This document shows, piece by piece, positions 1-8,802 of a DNA stretch of 64,000 nucleotides. Position 1 is the first letter of the stretch; every line of letters begins with the position of its first letter. The DNA is from CAVYXF01 sp963772335 (GTDB lineage Bacteria; Pseudomonadota; Alphaproteobacteria; Rhizobiales; Rhodomicrobiaceae): assembly GCA_963772335.1 (NCBI GenBank), contig CAVYXF010000017.1, positions 1 to 64,000 on the forward strand. Direction: 5' to 3'. The notes beneath the pieces were generated by a model. It made no database searches. It was not told where the DNA came from and was given only the letters and a program-made list of their open reading frames with translations. A program made the position numbers and the translations under genes.

Positions 1-339
1 AGGCCGCCATGGGAGCCGGTCCAGCGGGATGCCCGATCCGTCTCCGATATGAACCTTGGCAGCTTCTCGCTCGCTGCACCGAAGACGCGGCATGATCGAT
101 AACGACGAGATCTCCTCGACGCGCGGACAGGCGTCCGCTGTGGGGTCTGGGCATCGGCGCGAAGAGAAGGTCAGCGCCGCACAATTCTCGACCAAAGGCC
201 GCCCCGCGGCACGTTGAGGGTGGCACCGAAGTTCAGGCCATTCGGCTGGACGGCGCCTCCCGCCGGGATGAGCGTGCAGGGCACCCGGAAGCCGGTCGCA
301 TACCGTCGTCCCGTGCCCGAAACATCACCCGTTTGAAGG
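1..339. other. No supported gene
   Basis: I see no reading frame here with recognisable family features or a convincing ribosome binding site. A minus-strand frame stays open for about 50 codons around positions 160-335, but it has no recognisable domain. The stretch is probably a remnant of the same accessory DNA that follows. Confidence 0.3.
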
Positions 340-2990
340 ATGCGCAGCATGGCCGAGGCAATAATAATGATGGTATTCTTGGAGTCTTATCGGGCGTTCG
401 AAGCTGGCTGCGCTTCGGCTGCTGAGGGCATACGAGATGTTACGGTTCACCCGCACAGCGACTACCAACAGAACATCCGCCAAACCTGCGATCTCGGGCT
501 TTCTGCCATAATCTTCGCGGTTTTGAGCTTCGTCCTCGTTCTCTCTCCGGCCACGAGCCGCGCCGATGAGGTCGATATTGCCGTCGATGCCTTTGCTCTC
601 GCGGGCCCGGCGATCGGGATCAATTTTGGAGAGCCGGAAAAGGTGCTGGCTAAGAGCCTGCTGCGATGCACGATCAAAGGGAGAAACTCCGCCCTTGACT
701 GCGCGCGCGAGGAGCTTGTCAGGACCCTTCCGCCGGAAGCTCAGCCCTTTGGGAATTGCCTGCTGCAGGGAGGACGGTCCGACCAATGCCTTCAGCAGGC
801 CCTCCAGCAGGCAGTGATCCAACAGTTGCCGCCAGAGGCCCAGGGCTTGGCGACTTGCATTGCGCAGGAAACGAATGTGATGAAGTGCAGCGAGAGGTTT
901 GCGCTCAACGCGGCGCAGCAGCGCGCCTTCAGCGCGATTGATGCATTCAAAGTCGAGGCCGAACGCGGGCTTGGATCGCCGACCCCGGGGCCGCTGGCCG
1001 ACATGATCGGCATGGCCGAGGGTATTCGCGATAACGATTGGGGGAAGATCGTACGCTATGGCGGCACGGCGGCCGCCAAGGTGGCCGGTCGCATTATCCT
1101 GGCGATTTTCCTCCCGCCCGAACTAGCGGGACTCTTGGCGCCCGCCTCCGACGCCCTCATCGACAACCGGATCGATCTCGCCGCTCGATTTTTTACCGCA
1201 GTAAAAAACCACGACGCGCAAGCGGCTGTTGCCGTCGCTGTCGAAGCGTATATCTATCTTAACATTCCCATCGCCCAGCTATGCGGGCTGATCCCGAGCG
1301 GGTCTGTCAAGGAGATAACGTGCGGTTTTGCCGGCAAGGTCATCTCGGCCTTCGGCGGCGTCGGCAGTGATGCCGCTGATACGGCGCTCAGCATCGGCAG
1401 AGATATTGGCAGCTTCCTCGGCATCGATACCGGAGAGTTCGTCTCCAAATGTGGAAGAAGCGAAGCCTATTATGCGGGCACCATGGCCGCATGCTGGTCG
1501 CATGCCGCCTTCTACAAACTCACCAATCCCCAGAAATACAGCGAGCTGGAAGGAAGCGTAAACTGGCATTGCCGTGATCACTATCATCCATGTCACAGTG
1601 GGCGGATCTTCGGCAGTGACAGCGACCGCCTTTTAAACGAGATCTGTAATCCCCTGCGCGACCGCTTCCAGCGCGATGTCGACGGGCTCATCAATGGCCT
1701 TCGAGAGGCGGCAGCGGCCTATGCGCGCGCCTATCCGCCGTTCACGCTGGACCTGCAAACGGGTGAAGACTGCGATGCGCGGGCGGCCCAGAAGTTCATT
1801 CCCGAGTGCGTCAATGCTCTGCACGCGCAATTTCCCGTTCAAGGCGACGGGCCGCGACAGGCTTGTCGGCCCGACGGCAAGGACTGGGCTATCCGTTTCC
1901 ATTGTCCAATGTCTGCTCCGACGCCGCGTTTGTCGAGGACCGTGGCGATCTGCGGGCAAGTGTACGGGTGACCTGTGCCTATCCAGTTCACAACCTGCCT
2001 CCCATCCTCAAACCGGATACGGTACAAATCTACCTCCCATTTTCAAGCCGAATACGGTCCACAATCTGCCTCTGATCCGTAAGCCTGACGGCCTCGTTGG
2101 CCAAGAGGTGCCGCCGATCCAAAGACCCGAGCCAGCTCGGTGCTTCAGCAACATGGTCCTCAACTCCGGTGGACGCTGCATCTGTCCGACTGGCACCCAT
2201 TGGCGAGGCACCCGATGCGTGACCTCTGTTGCGATCGTCGTGCCGCCAAACGTGCTTCCTGCCGATACCGGCAAGCTGAGCGAAAGCCTCGTCCGACGGT
2301 ACAACCCACTGAGCATTGCCGCTGGCCTAGGCCTGTCGGTCTCTGGCCGCGCTGCTGCCCATACGGCACCCGTTATGACCGGGGTGCCTGCCGCCGGCCG
2401 CTTCCGACGGTTACGGCCTCCCTGCACTGACCCCGCGGCCGCCGGTCGTGCCTGCAACGCCTGTGGTCACGCCGCGGGCACCAATCCAGCCTGCGTCGCC
2501 CTGTCCGCCAAGCCGCCCAATCGGCCAACCGCCCTATTGCTGTCCTGTAGGGATGCGTTTCCAGGGCGGCGTCTCGCACGACTGCGCCGGCGCCGACCAG
2601 CTCAACGCAAACAGGAAAGGCCCAGCCGCCCTGTCCGTCAAACCGGCCCGTCGGCAAACCGCCCATTGCTGTCCGCGGGGAACTGAATATAGGAATGGCG
2701 CCTGCCGGATTGGCAGCGGAAGCAACGATACGGTGAAGCCTTGTCCGCCCGGCTATCGCAGATTGGCGCAGCCGAACAAATATGGTGCCTATTGCGAGCG
2801 GATCGCGACGCCAGGGCCAGCACCCGCGCCTACAACAACTGCCGCTCAGCGACGCTGCCCGCGTGGCTTCTTCGGCCGCTGGCCCTTCTGCCGGCGCCTG
2901 GGCAGTGGTACGACGCCGTCGCAAGCCCGCGACCCCTGTCCACCGGGCACCGGTCCCCGCGACAGCACCGGATTTTGCCCTCCGCATTGA
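340..2990 (+). pseudogene. Frameshifted cysteine-rich repeat secreted protein
   Basis: The first open frame (340-1971) gives 543 residues with a hydrophobic segment at about residues 52-70 and a likely signal cleavage after SRA at 75. An alternative start at 437 gives a more basic signal-peptide n-region but needs a one-base shift near 505. After about 1900 the recognisable sequence hops between frames: proline-rich NLPPI..KP repeats, then repeated modules of the form C-C/P-P-x-G-(5-8 residues)-G-x-C, such as CCPYGTRYDRGAC and CCPRGTEYRNGAC, in three frames up to the stop near 2990. At least four frame changes are needed (about 1900, 2030, 2290, 2430). I infer one ancestral exported protein of roughly 850 residues with a Cys-rich C-terminus, now broken. 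Its function is unknown to me. Confidence 0.5.
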
Positions 2991-3108
2991 GACATGAGCT
3001 GAGCTGTATTGGTGCGGCGCGTACAGCCTCGAAGAGCGACATTGCCGACGCCCGGGCGGGAGTACGACGTCGCAAGCTCACTTCCCGGACTGGGTTTATT
3101 AAACGGAA

Positions 3109-3222
3109 TATGGCTTGGCCGAAATGCTGGATTGGCTGGTCGAGGAAAAAAGCATCAAACCGCACATTCCCGTTTTCAGCAAATGCGAGCGCAGCGCTGG
3201 CAAGGCTCTTGAAAGAAGATGA
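3109..3222 (+). mobile_element. IS1182-family transposase fragment
   Basis: A short open stretch reads YGLAEMLDWLVEEKSIKPHI followed by PVFSKCERSAGK. This is characteristic of the catalytic-domain region of IS1182-type DDE transposases (usual form: GS.EML.WLV.E..I.PHIPV.DKS.R.DG). It stops at a TGA at 3220. Neither end of an element is visible, so this is a scrap about 38 codons long. A full IS1182 relative lies at 47.4-49.0 kb, but this fragment is a different lineage within the family. Confidence 0.6.
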
Positions 3223-3376
3223 CCGGCTCATCGATCCTGCCTAGCTCGTCAGCGGGCGAGCCGACCCGCTTCGGAACAGATCCGGTCGCGCAACTCGCGG
3301 CCACGAACGGAGCGTCACCCAGTGCACGTCCCATAACCGTGCCGTCTGGTCGGCCCACGCTGTCACGACCGTGCGG

Positions 3377-3580
3377 CTATCCGGTCTGTCTGTGGCACAT
3401 CCACTCGCCACACTGTTTATACCATTTACCGACGCAGCGGCCAAAAGCGCCAACGCCATCGCACTTCCATTGGCAGGTTCGAGTGCACTTAGCTTCGGCC
3501 GGTGACACGGCCGCGGCCATTGTCGCGACGACGATTGCTACCAGAGCCGCAATGCGCCAGGGGTTGGATGAATTTTTCAT
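3377..3580 (-). CDS. Small secreted six-cysteine peptide
   Basis: The gene encodes 67 residues. The first 30 form a clear Sec signal peptide: basic/polar start, hydrophobic core IAALVAIVVATMAAAV, and cleavage at PAEA before KC. The mature part is about 37 residues with six cysteines (KC, TC, KC, RC, QC, MC) and many Lys, Arg and Trp residues, so it is probably a disulphide-stabilised periplasmic or exported peptide. The start is supported by a GAGGAGAA ribosome binding site 7-8 bases upstream. I do not recognise a family. Its cysteine richness matches the broken Cys-rich gene just upstream, so both may belong to one secreted cargo set. Confidence 0.65.
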   Translation of the reverse strand: MKNSSNPWRIAALVAIVVATMAAAVSPAEAKCTRTCQWKCDGVGAFGRCVGKWYKQCGEWMCHRQTG

Positions 3581-3775
3581 GGCATTCTCCTCGTATCCTC
3601 TGGAGTGAAGAGAAGCGCATGAAGTCCACGCGAATTATAAAAATTCGTCGCGGAGGAACATACGCCTCCCCGAAGTATAGTCTCGCGTCAACGGTTCCAA
3701 TAAATCACCCATTTGGGTGAACGGTGAATTTTTACTCGGTCAAATGAGCGCGTGCGAAATAAGCCGGGCGAGATC

Positions 3776-4004
3776 GGCGGCCGCGATTGCCGTTCGCGAG
3801 GGCGAGCGCCATGGTGGTGTAGCGGCCCGTACCCTCCACCCGGTAGTCCTTGACCTTGAAGGTGACGGTCTGCGCATCAGCGCGGATCCGCCGGCGGTTG
3901 GAAATGGCGACGCGGTGGGTATAACGGCGAGATAGGCCAGCACCGCCTCGGGCCCGGCGAAGGGTGGTCTGCTGTAGACGAACGACCTCCGGGCAGCGGG
4001 CTAA
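3776..4004 (-). mobile_element. IS91-family transposase fragment
   Basis: The minus strand reads EVVRLQQTTLRRARGGAG, then RYTHRVAISNRR, then VTFKVKDYRVEG and GRYTTMAL. The RYTHRVAISN.R and VTFK.KDYR strings are hallmarks of the C-terminal half of IS91-type (Y2, rolling-circle) transposases. A residue or two is missing at AYLS-RYTHRV compared with the usual family sequence, and no start, tyrosine pair or element end can be seen. It is a decayed fragment. Confidence 0.65.
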
Positions 4005-4098
4005 GAACCGCCGATGTGGAGTGATGCGACATGAAGTTGGCTCGGAGGCGGAGCACGATGTCTGCTGATGGACTTGATGGCATGACGGCGGCCCAGAA

Positions 4099-4359
4099 AT
4101 GCTTGAGCCAACGTGGCGGTTTGGCACCGATCAGCTTGTCTTTGTTACAGGGCTGTTGCCGTTTGTCGGTCGTCGTTCCGATTGGACGGCCAACGCCATT
4201 GTCCGCTTCAATCCGGAGACGGAGACATTCGAGCGCTTCCCAAGCGACCGGCCGAACGCCGATGTGCGCCAGATGCTCGGCCGTAAAGGCGAGGCCTGGA
4301 TCGCGGAGTCGGACACTGAGCGCATCCGCGTGATCCGCTACCCGAGCCAGACGAGCTGA
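4099..4359 (+). pseudogene. C-terminal fragment of Vgb-like beta-propeller protein
   Basis: The 86-residue frame contains TANAIVRFNPETETFERFP, then NADVRQMLGRKGEAWIAES, then TERIRVIR. This is the final-blade pattern of the virginiamycin B lyase/SMP-30-like beta-propeller family, whose full members are about 300 residues or more. The N-terminal blades are missing, cut off on the side where the IS91 fragment lies. The next gene is a cytochrome c, a common partner of such propellers in alphaproteobacterial operons. The two were probably an operon for a periplasmic redox or lyase function. Confidence 0.5.
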
Positions 4360-4371
4360 GGCTTCAGAAAC

Positions 4372-4794
4372 ATGGGCGAGGCCGTGCTCCGACGGCTGCA
4401 AGGGTATTCGGTCGGACTTGTCGTTGGACTGCTTGCGTCCGCCTCGTATTCCGAACCGGGCGATGTGGCGCGAGGTGAACTTGTCTTCCAACGCTGCTAT
4501 TCCTGCCATTCGGTAGATCCCAAGAGGCAGCGGCATTAGAGGGGCCAACTCTGTTCCAGATCCTTGGCGTCCCGCTGGCGCTATAGCTGGATTCGACTAT
4601 TCAGACGCGATGCGGGAGAAGGCCGCGGCGGGGCTGATCTGGAACCTTACCACGCTCGACCGCTACATCGCCGACCCGAGACGGATGTTCCCGGCACGCG
4701 CATGGGTGTGCCGCCGCTGCGGGACGAACAGGAGCGTGCCGATCTGATAGCGTTTCTCGCGCGCTCGGGCCAGTACAGGCCCGAGCCTAAGTGA
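4372..4794 (+). pseudogene. Frameshifted class I cytochrome c
   Basis: From the ATG at 4372 the frame gives a signal-like N-terminus (VGLVVGLLASASYS) and then GELVFQRCYSCHSVDP, which holds the CxxCH haem motif, before a stop at 4537-4539. Homology resumes in other frames: GPTLFQILGVPLAL, AGFDYSDAMREKAAAGLIWN and TTLDRYIADPR, then GTRMGVPPLRDEQERADLIA ending at 4794. The GTRM methionine is the expected distal haem ligand. At least three frameshifts break what was a periplasmic monohaem cytochrome c of about 130 residues. It lies 12 bp downstream of the Vgb-like fragment on the same strand. Confidence 0.7.
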
Positions 4795-4847
4795 CCAATC
4801 GATGGTGCGGATGGTCCCCCGTTCCCGCGTTTCTAAAGCGGCAATCG

Positions 4848-5069
4848 TATGATCGATCCACAGTGCGCCATGGTCCGTTTTGCCGAATGCACCGGAGCGG
4901 ACGATTTTCTTGATTCCCTCCGCATACTGCCCTTCACAGACGAAAGTCTCGAGTTCGCCGCGCAGCTCAGTTTGCGCCCGTTCATTCCGGTTATCAGAAA
5001 TACGCGCCTGGCCTTGGTTGGCGAGGGAATAATGCAGGGATCGCGTTGCAGGGCGTCCTTGATCTTCAT
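4848..5069 (-). pseudogene. BrxC-like P-loop ATPase, N-terminal fragment
   Basis: The start ATG at 5069 has a GAGGAG ribosome binding site and reads MKIKDALQRDP. The frame then shifts at about 5035, and homology continues with LANQGQARISDNRNERAQTE and LRGELETFVCEGQYAEGIKK. This is the N-terminal signature I associate with the roughly 1,100-residue BREX P-loop ATPase BrxC/DUF499-like family. Only about 75 codons survive; the Walker motifs and all later genes (pglX, pglZ) are gone. It sits 8 bp behind the brxB remnant, as in an intact operon. Confidence 0.55.
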
Positions 5070-5077
5070 GCAACTCC

Positions 5078-5627
5078 TCATTCGTTGTGTGCTGTGATCG
5101 GTACGGCCAGGTAGTTCCATCCGTCGCGCGCATCGAGTAGGCGATAGTTGTTGCGTTCAAAGTGACCCGGAAAGAAAACGACGAGCCGGCCTTTGATGTC
5201 GCCCTCGATCATTCGCAGCACCTGAGAGATGCGCGCGAGGCCAAAGAGCGATCCGGCGCCGAGAACGGCGACCACAGTATTTTCGGTGACATCGGCGTGA
5301 CGTAGGGCCGCTCGGAATCGATCTCCGACAAAGCCATGAAACTCAGCCTCTAACCTGAGCTGAAGATCCTCGGGCGAGGCGAAGTATTCCTCCCGGTAAT
5401 CGTCTGCGGCCATCCACTCAGCAAAGGCACACGTCAAGTCGATCTCGCGCCATTCGTGGCCGGCCTCGTGCGTCGCGGTTTCGAACGCCAGCTTCCGGGC
5501 ACGAAGCGTCCGCTCCAGCTCCTTGTCATAAATCACCATGATGACGCGTTGCGCGCCCGCAACCGTTCGCTGCCAGGGGGTGGCGATGTGACGGCCAAAT
5601 AGTCTCCGAGTGTTCTATGCGCGCCAT
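5078..5627 (-). pseudogene. BrxB-like (DUF1788) protein, frameshifted near its start
   Basis: The main frame (5539-5078, 153 residues) ends with VVAVLGAGSLFGLARISQVL, then GRLVVFFPGHFERNNYRLLD and ARDGWNYLAVPI, the signature of DUF1788 (BrxB). Homology extends upstream out of frame (LFGRHIATPWQRTVAGAQRV) to an ATG at 5627 reading MARIEHSE, with a one-base shift near 5605. The start lies 3 bp after the brxA stop. BrxB is a required component of several BREX phage-exclusion types, with unknown biochemical function. Here it is broken, and its partners are too. Confidence 0.6.
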
Positions 5628-5629
5628 GG

Positions 5630-6373
5630 TCAAAACCTTGCCGGGTATGGATCTGAGACGCGGAAATTCAATTCGACCACCTCGCCAGACATGCGAAGGT
5701 CGAGCAGCCCGGAGCGCTTCGCCTCCAGAGCGAGGTGACGCGCCCGAGAAGGATCGCAGTCCAAAACCCGGACCCATGCGTTGGAGAAGATTTCGGCCCC
5801 CCGGAAGCCTGCGGCATGAGCAAGGTAGAGGGCAAAAGCCACTGCCGTATACGTGGCGTTCACCGGTCGGCGCTTTTTGAAGGTCCGCCCTTCGAGGTGG
5901 CCAGACTGTGCCCACGTACTCGCGGTGTTTCGACAGACCTTGTCCAGGGTGCAATCGCTTAACCTCCCACCTACCACAGCTTGCAATGCGATCTTGAATC
6001 ACGTTGGAACTCGGCGTTCGTCGGAAGGAAAACTATCGGCGACGCAGTAGGCTAGGAGCGGATCTCTGGCGACCGACATCAGTAGGGCAAGAAGACGTCG
6101 AGCCACGGCTTCAACGTCCCAAAGTCGTCGGAGGACCCGAAAAATGGGCACGGACGGATCGAGAGCATAGAGCTCCCCTAGCCGCTGATTAGTCAAACGC
6201 CGCGTAGCCGCAGTCGGCTTAGAGAGGCAGTTCTCGTCAATGATGGCGCTTGCATAGTGCGGCCGCTGGGCTTCCGCGGGCACGGCAGCGAACACCCGCT
6301 GCAGTTCATCGTACATCATTGTCCGACTGGTGTGCGTGCCTTTGGCACCTAGGCGGAAGCCTACATCTGGCAC
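5630..6373 (-). pseudogene. BrxA-like (DUF1819) protein, frameshifted
   Basis: The first half (6373-5999) reads GAKGTHTSRTMMYDELQRVF, then ASAIIDENCLSKPTAATRRL and a conserved-looking VPIFRVLRRLWD. The second half (5986-5630) reads NTASTWAQSGHLEGRTFKKR, then YTAVAFALYLAHAAGFRGAE. These are the two parts of BrxA-like proteins (about 240 residues), joined by a frameshift close to 5990. It is the first gene of the remnant, as brxA is in type I-like BREX operons, and lies about 260 bp from the tRNA-Ser 3' end. I infer a small nucleic-acid-binding accessory protein of the defence system, now inactive. Confidence 0.65.
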
Positions 6374-6636
6374 CCGCGGCGCCGATCCGGCGGCGAAAAA
6401 AATGATATCGGGTGTTCAGCTTGTTCAAGCATGTGAGCGCGACCAATTTTGCCGGCAGGCATTCACACCGACGATGGGACGCTTCGACCCCATATTCCGT
6501 TCGCCGGCAAGTTTGCCGGCAGCATTTGCACAACATTTGGCCCGCAGAATACGGTCATGGCGTGGGATCGGATGTGGGAACGACCTGGATATCAGGTCAG
6601 AGAATTGTTTAACTTCAGCATGTTAAAGGCAAATAT

Positions 6637-6726
<90 letters not shown>

Positions 6727-6960
6727 GGATCGCCGCAGTTTTACAGGCAGCAATCGCCGCCCGCAACCCCGGAGCTTGAAAAACCAGCAGCTTCCGTCCG
6801 ATGCTGGGCCGTGCGGAAAAGCCGACCAAGGCGGCGCAGATGGTCGGATGGGTGCCGCCGAAATGGTTCGAGGGCATCGAGCACGCAATCGCAGCTCGCT
6901 CTGGCTGCAAAATGCGGCGGGGTGGAAGCTGCGCTTCCACCAGGGGACGCCAGTGCCGAA

Positions 6961-7656
6961 CTAAGACGAGGCGTGGCGCGAGGCAGCCGCCTGGGAATTG
7001 CGCCGAATCGCGGCAATATTGCCGGCGTAATCACCGCCCTTGAACACGCCCGAGCCGGCAACGATGGCATTTGCGCCGGCCTCGGCGATGAGGTGCACGG
7101 TCTCGGCATTGATGCCGCCATCGACCTCGAGATCGATCGGCCGGCCGGCGATCATTTTAGCAATGCGCCGGATCTTTTCGCATTGCGCGGGGATGAAGGC
7201 CTGCCCGCCGAAGCCCGGATTGACCGTCATCACCAGGATCAGGTCGAGCTTGTCCAGCACATATTCGATCGCCGATTCCGGCGTGGACGGCGTCAGCGAG
7301 ACGCCGGCTTTCTTCCCCAGCCCCCGGATGGCGGCGAGCGAGCGGTCGAGATGCGGCCCGGCCTCGGCATGCACCGTGATGATATCGGAGCCGGCCTTGG
7401 CGAACGCCTCGAGATAAGGGTCGCAGGGCTTGATCATCAGATGCACGTCCATCACCTTGCGGGTATGCGGACGCAGCGCTTTGACGACATCCGGGCCGAT
7501 GGTGATGTTCGGCACGAAATGGCCGTCCATTACGTCGACATGGACCCAGTCGCATCCGGCCGCATCGATCGCGCGCACCTCCTCGCCAAGCCTGGCGAAG
7601 TCGGCGGACAGAATTGATGGCGCGATCACGATCGGCCGGCGCGCGGCCTCGCTCAT
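6961..7656 (-). CDS. rpe: Ribulose-phosphate 3-epimerase
   Basis: The 231-residue TIM-barrel enzyme interconverts ribulose 5-phosphate and xylulose 5-phosphate in the cytoplasmic pentose-phosphate and Calvin pathways. Visible family motifs are IAPSILSADF, HVDVMDGHFVPNITIGP, DVHLMI, VNPGFGGQ and the phosphate-binding VDGGIN. The metal and catalytic His and Asp residues lie in the VDVMDGHF and DVHLMI segments. Its ATG overlaps the fba stop by 4 bp (ATGA), so the genes are translationally coupled. The length matches the family. Confidence 0.95.
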   Translation of the reverse strand: MSEAARRPIVIAPSILSADFARLGEEVRAIDAAGCDWVHVDVMDGHFVPNITIGPDVVKALRPHTRKVMDVHLMIKPCDPYLEAFAKAGSDIITVHAEAGPHLDRSLAAIRGLGKKAGVSLTPSTPESAIEYVLDKLDLILVMTVNPGFGGQAFIPAQCEKIRRIAKMIAGRPIDLEVDGGINAETVHLIAEAGANAIVAGSGVFKGGDYAGNIAAIRRNSQAAASRHASS

Positions 7657-8738
7657 TCCGCTGCCGCCTTGGTCGTGCCGATCCGCGGATTGAGTTCGCC
7701 CGAGGCGTAACGCTTCGCCATCTCGGCGAGCGGAATGACCTTGATCTTGCCGGCATTGCCCGCCGTACCGAACTGCTCGAAGCGCTCCTTGCAGATCTTC
7801 TGCATGGCAGCAATGGCGGGCTTGAGATATTTGCGCGGATCGAACTCACCTTTGTCCTTGAACAGGACCTTACGGATTGCAGCGGTCGCTGCGAGGCGCA
7901 GATCAGTGTCGATATTGACTTTGCGCACGCCATGTTTGATGCCGCGCACGATCTCCTCGACCGGCACCCCATAAGTCTCGCGGATCTCGCCGCCATTGGC
8001 GTTGATCTCCTCGAGAAGGTCCTGCGGCACCGAGGAGGAGCCGTGCATCACCATATGAGTGTTGGGCAGGCGCTGGTGGATCGCCTCGATCACGGTCATC
8101 GCCAGCACTTCGCCAGTCGGCTTGCGGGTGAACTTGTAAGCGCCATGCGAAGTGCCGATCGCCACCGCAAGCGCATCCACCTTGGTCTCGGCGACGAACT
8201 TTGCCGCCTCGTCCGGATCGGTCACCAGCATGTCGTGGGAAAGCTTGCCTTCGAAGCCGTGGCCGTCCTCCTTGTCGCCCATGCCGGTCTCCAGCGAACC
8301 GAGCACGCCGAGCTCGCCTTCTACCGAAACGCCGACCAGATGCGCCATGTCGACCACGGTCTTGGTCACGCCGGCATTATAGGCGTAGTCGCCCGGCGTC
8401 TTGGCGTCCTCCTTCAGCGAGCCATCCATCATCACCGAGGTGAAACCGTGCTGGATGGCGGAGAGGCAAGTGCCAGGATTGTTGCCGTGGTCCTGATGCA
8501 GGCAGAGCGGGATGTTGGGATAGATCAGCTCCAAGGCCTCCATCATCTTGGCCAGCATCAAGTCATTGGCGTAGGCGCGGGCGCCCCGGCTCGCCTGGAT
8601 GATGACGGGCGAATCCGTCTCCTTGGCAGCCTGCATGATAGCGAGGCCTTGCTCCATATTATTAATGTTGAAGGCAGGCACGCCATAGCCGTGCTCGGCG
8701 GCGTGGTCGAGAAGCTGTCTAAGCGTAATTCTTGCCAT
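7653..8738 (-). CDS. fba: Class II fructose-bisphosphate aldolase
   Basis: The 361-residue protein is a zinc-dependent class II aldolase of the Calvin-cycle subtype, cleaving fructose 1,6-bisphosphate (and probably sedoheptulose bisphosphate) to triose phosphates. It shows VPAFNINNMEQ, the metal-binding CLHQDHG, VSVEGELG, IGTSHGAYK, MHGSSSVP and KVNIDTDLR. It sits 64 bp downstream of pgk and overlaps rpe by 4 bp. The gene block pgk-fba-rpe suggests one unit for triose/pentose phosphate metabolism; no RuBisCO gene is in this window. Confidence 0.95.
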   Translation of the reverse strand: MARITLRQLLDHAAEHGYGVPAFNINNMEQGLAIMQAAKETDSPVIIQASRGARAYANDLMLAKMMEALELIYPNIPLCLHQDHGNNPGTCLSAIQHGFTSVMMDGSLKEDAKTPGDYAYNAGVTKTVVDMAHLVGVSVEGELGVLGSLETGMGDKEDGHGFEGKLSHDMLVTDPDEAAKFVAETKVDALAVAIGTSHGAYKFTRKPTGEVLAMTVIEAIHQRLPNTHMVMHGSSSVPQDLLEEINANGGEIRETYGVPVEEIVRGIKHGVRKVNIDTDLRLAATAAIRKVLFKDKGEFDPRKYLKPAIAAMQKICKERFEQFGTAGNAGKIKVIPLAEMAKRYASGELNPRIGTTKAAAE

Positions 8739-8802
8739 GGTTCCTCAATCCTTTCTTTTGGAGCGCGATCGTCGAAAAGCCGCCGCTTAGCCGATCCGCG
8801 TT

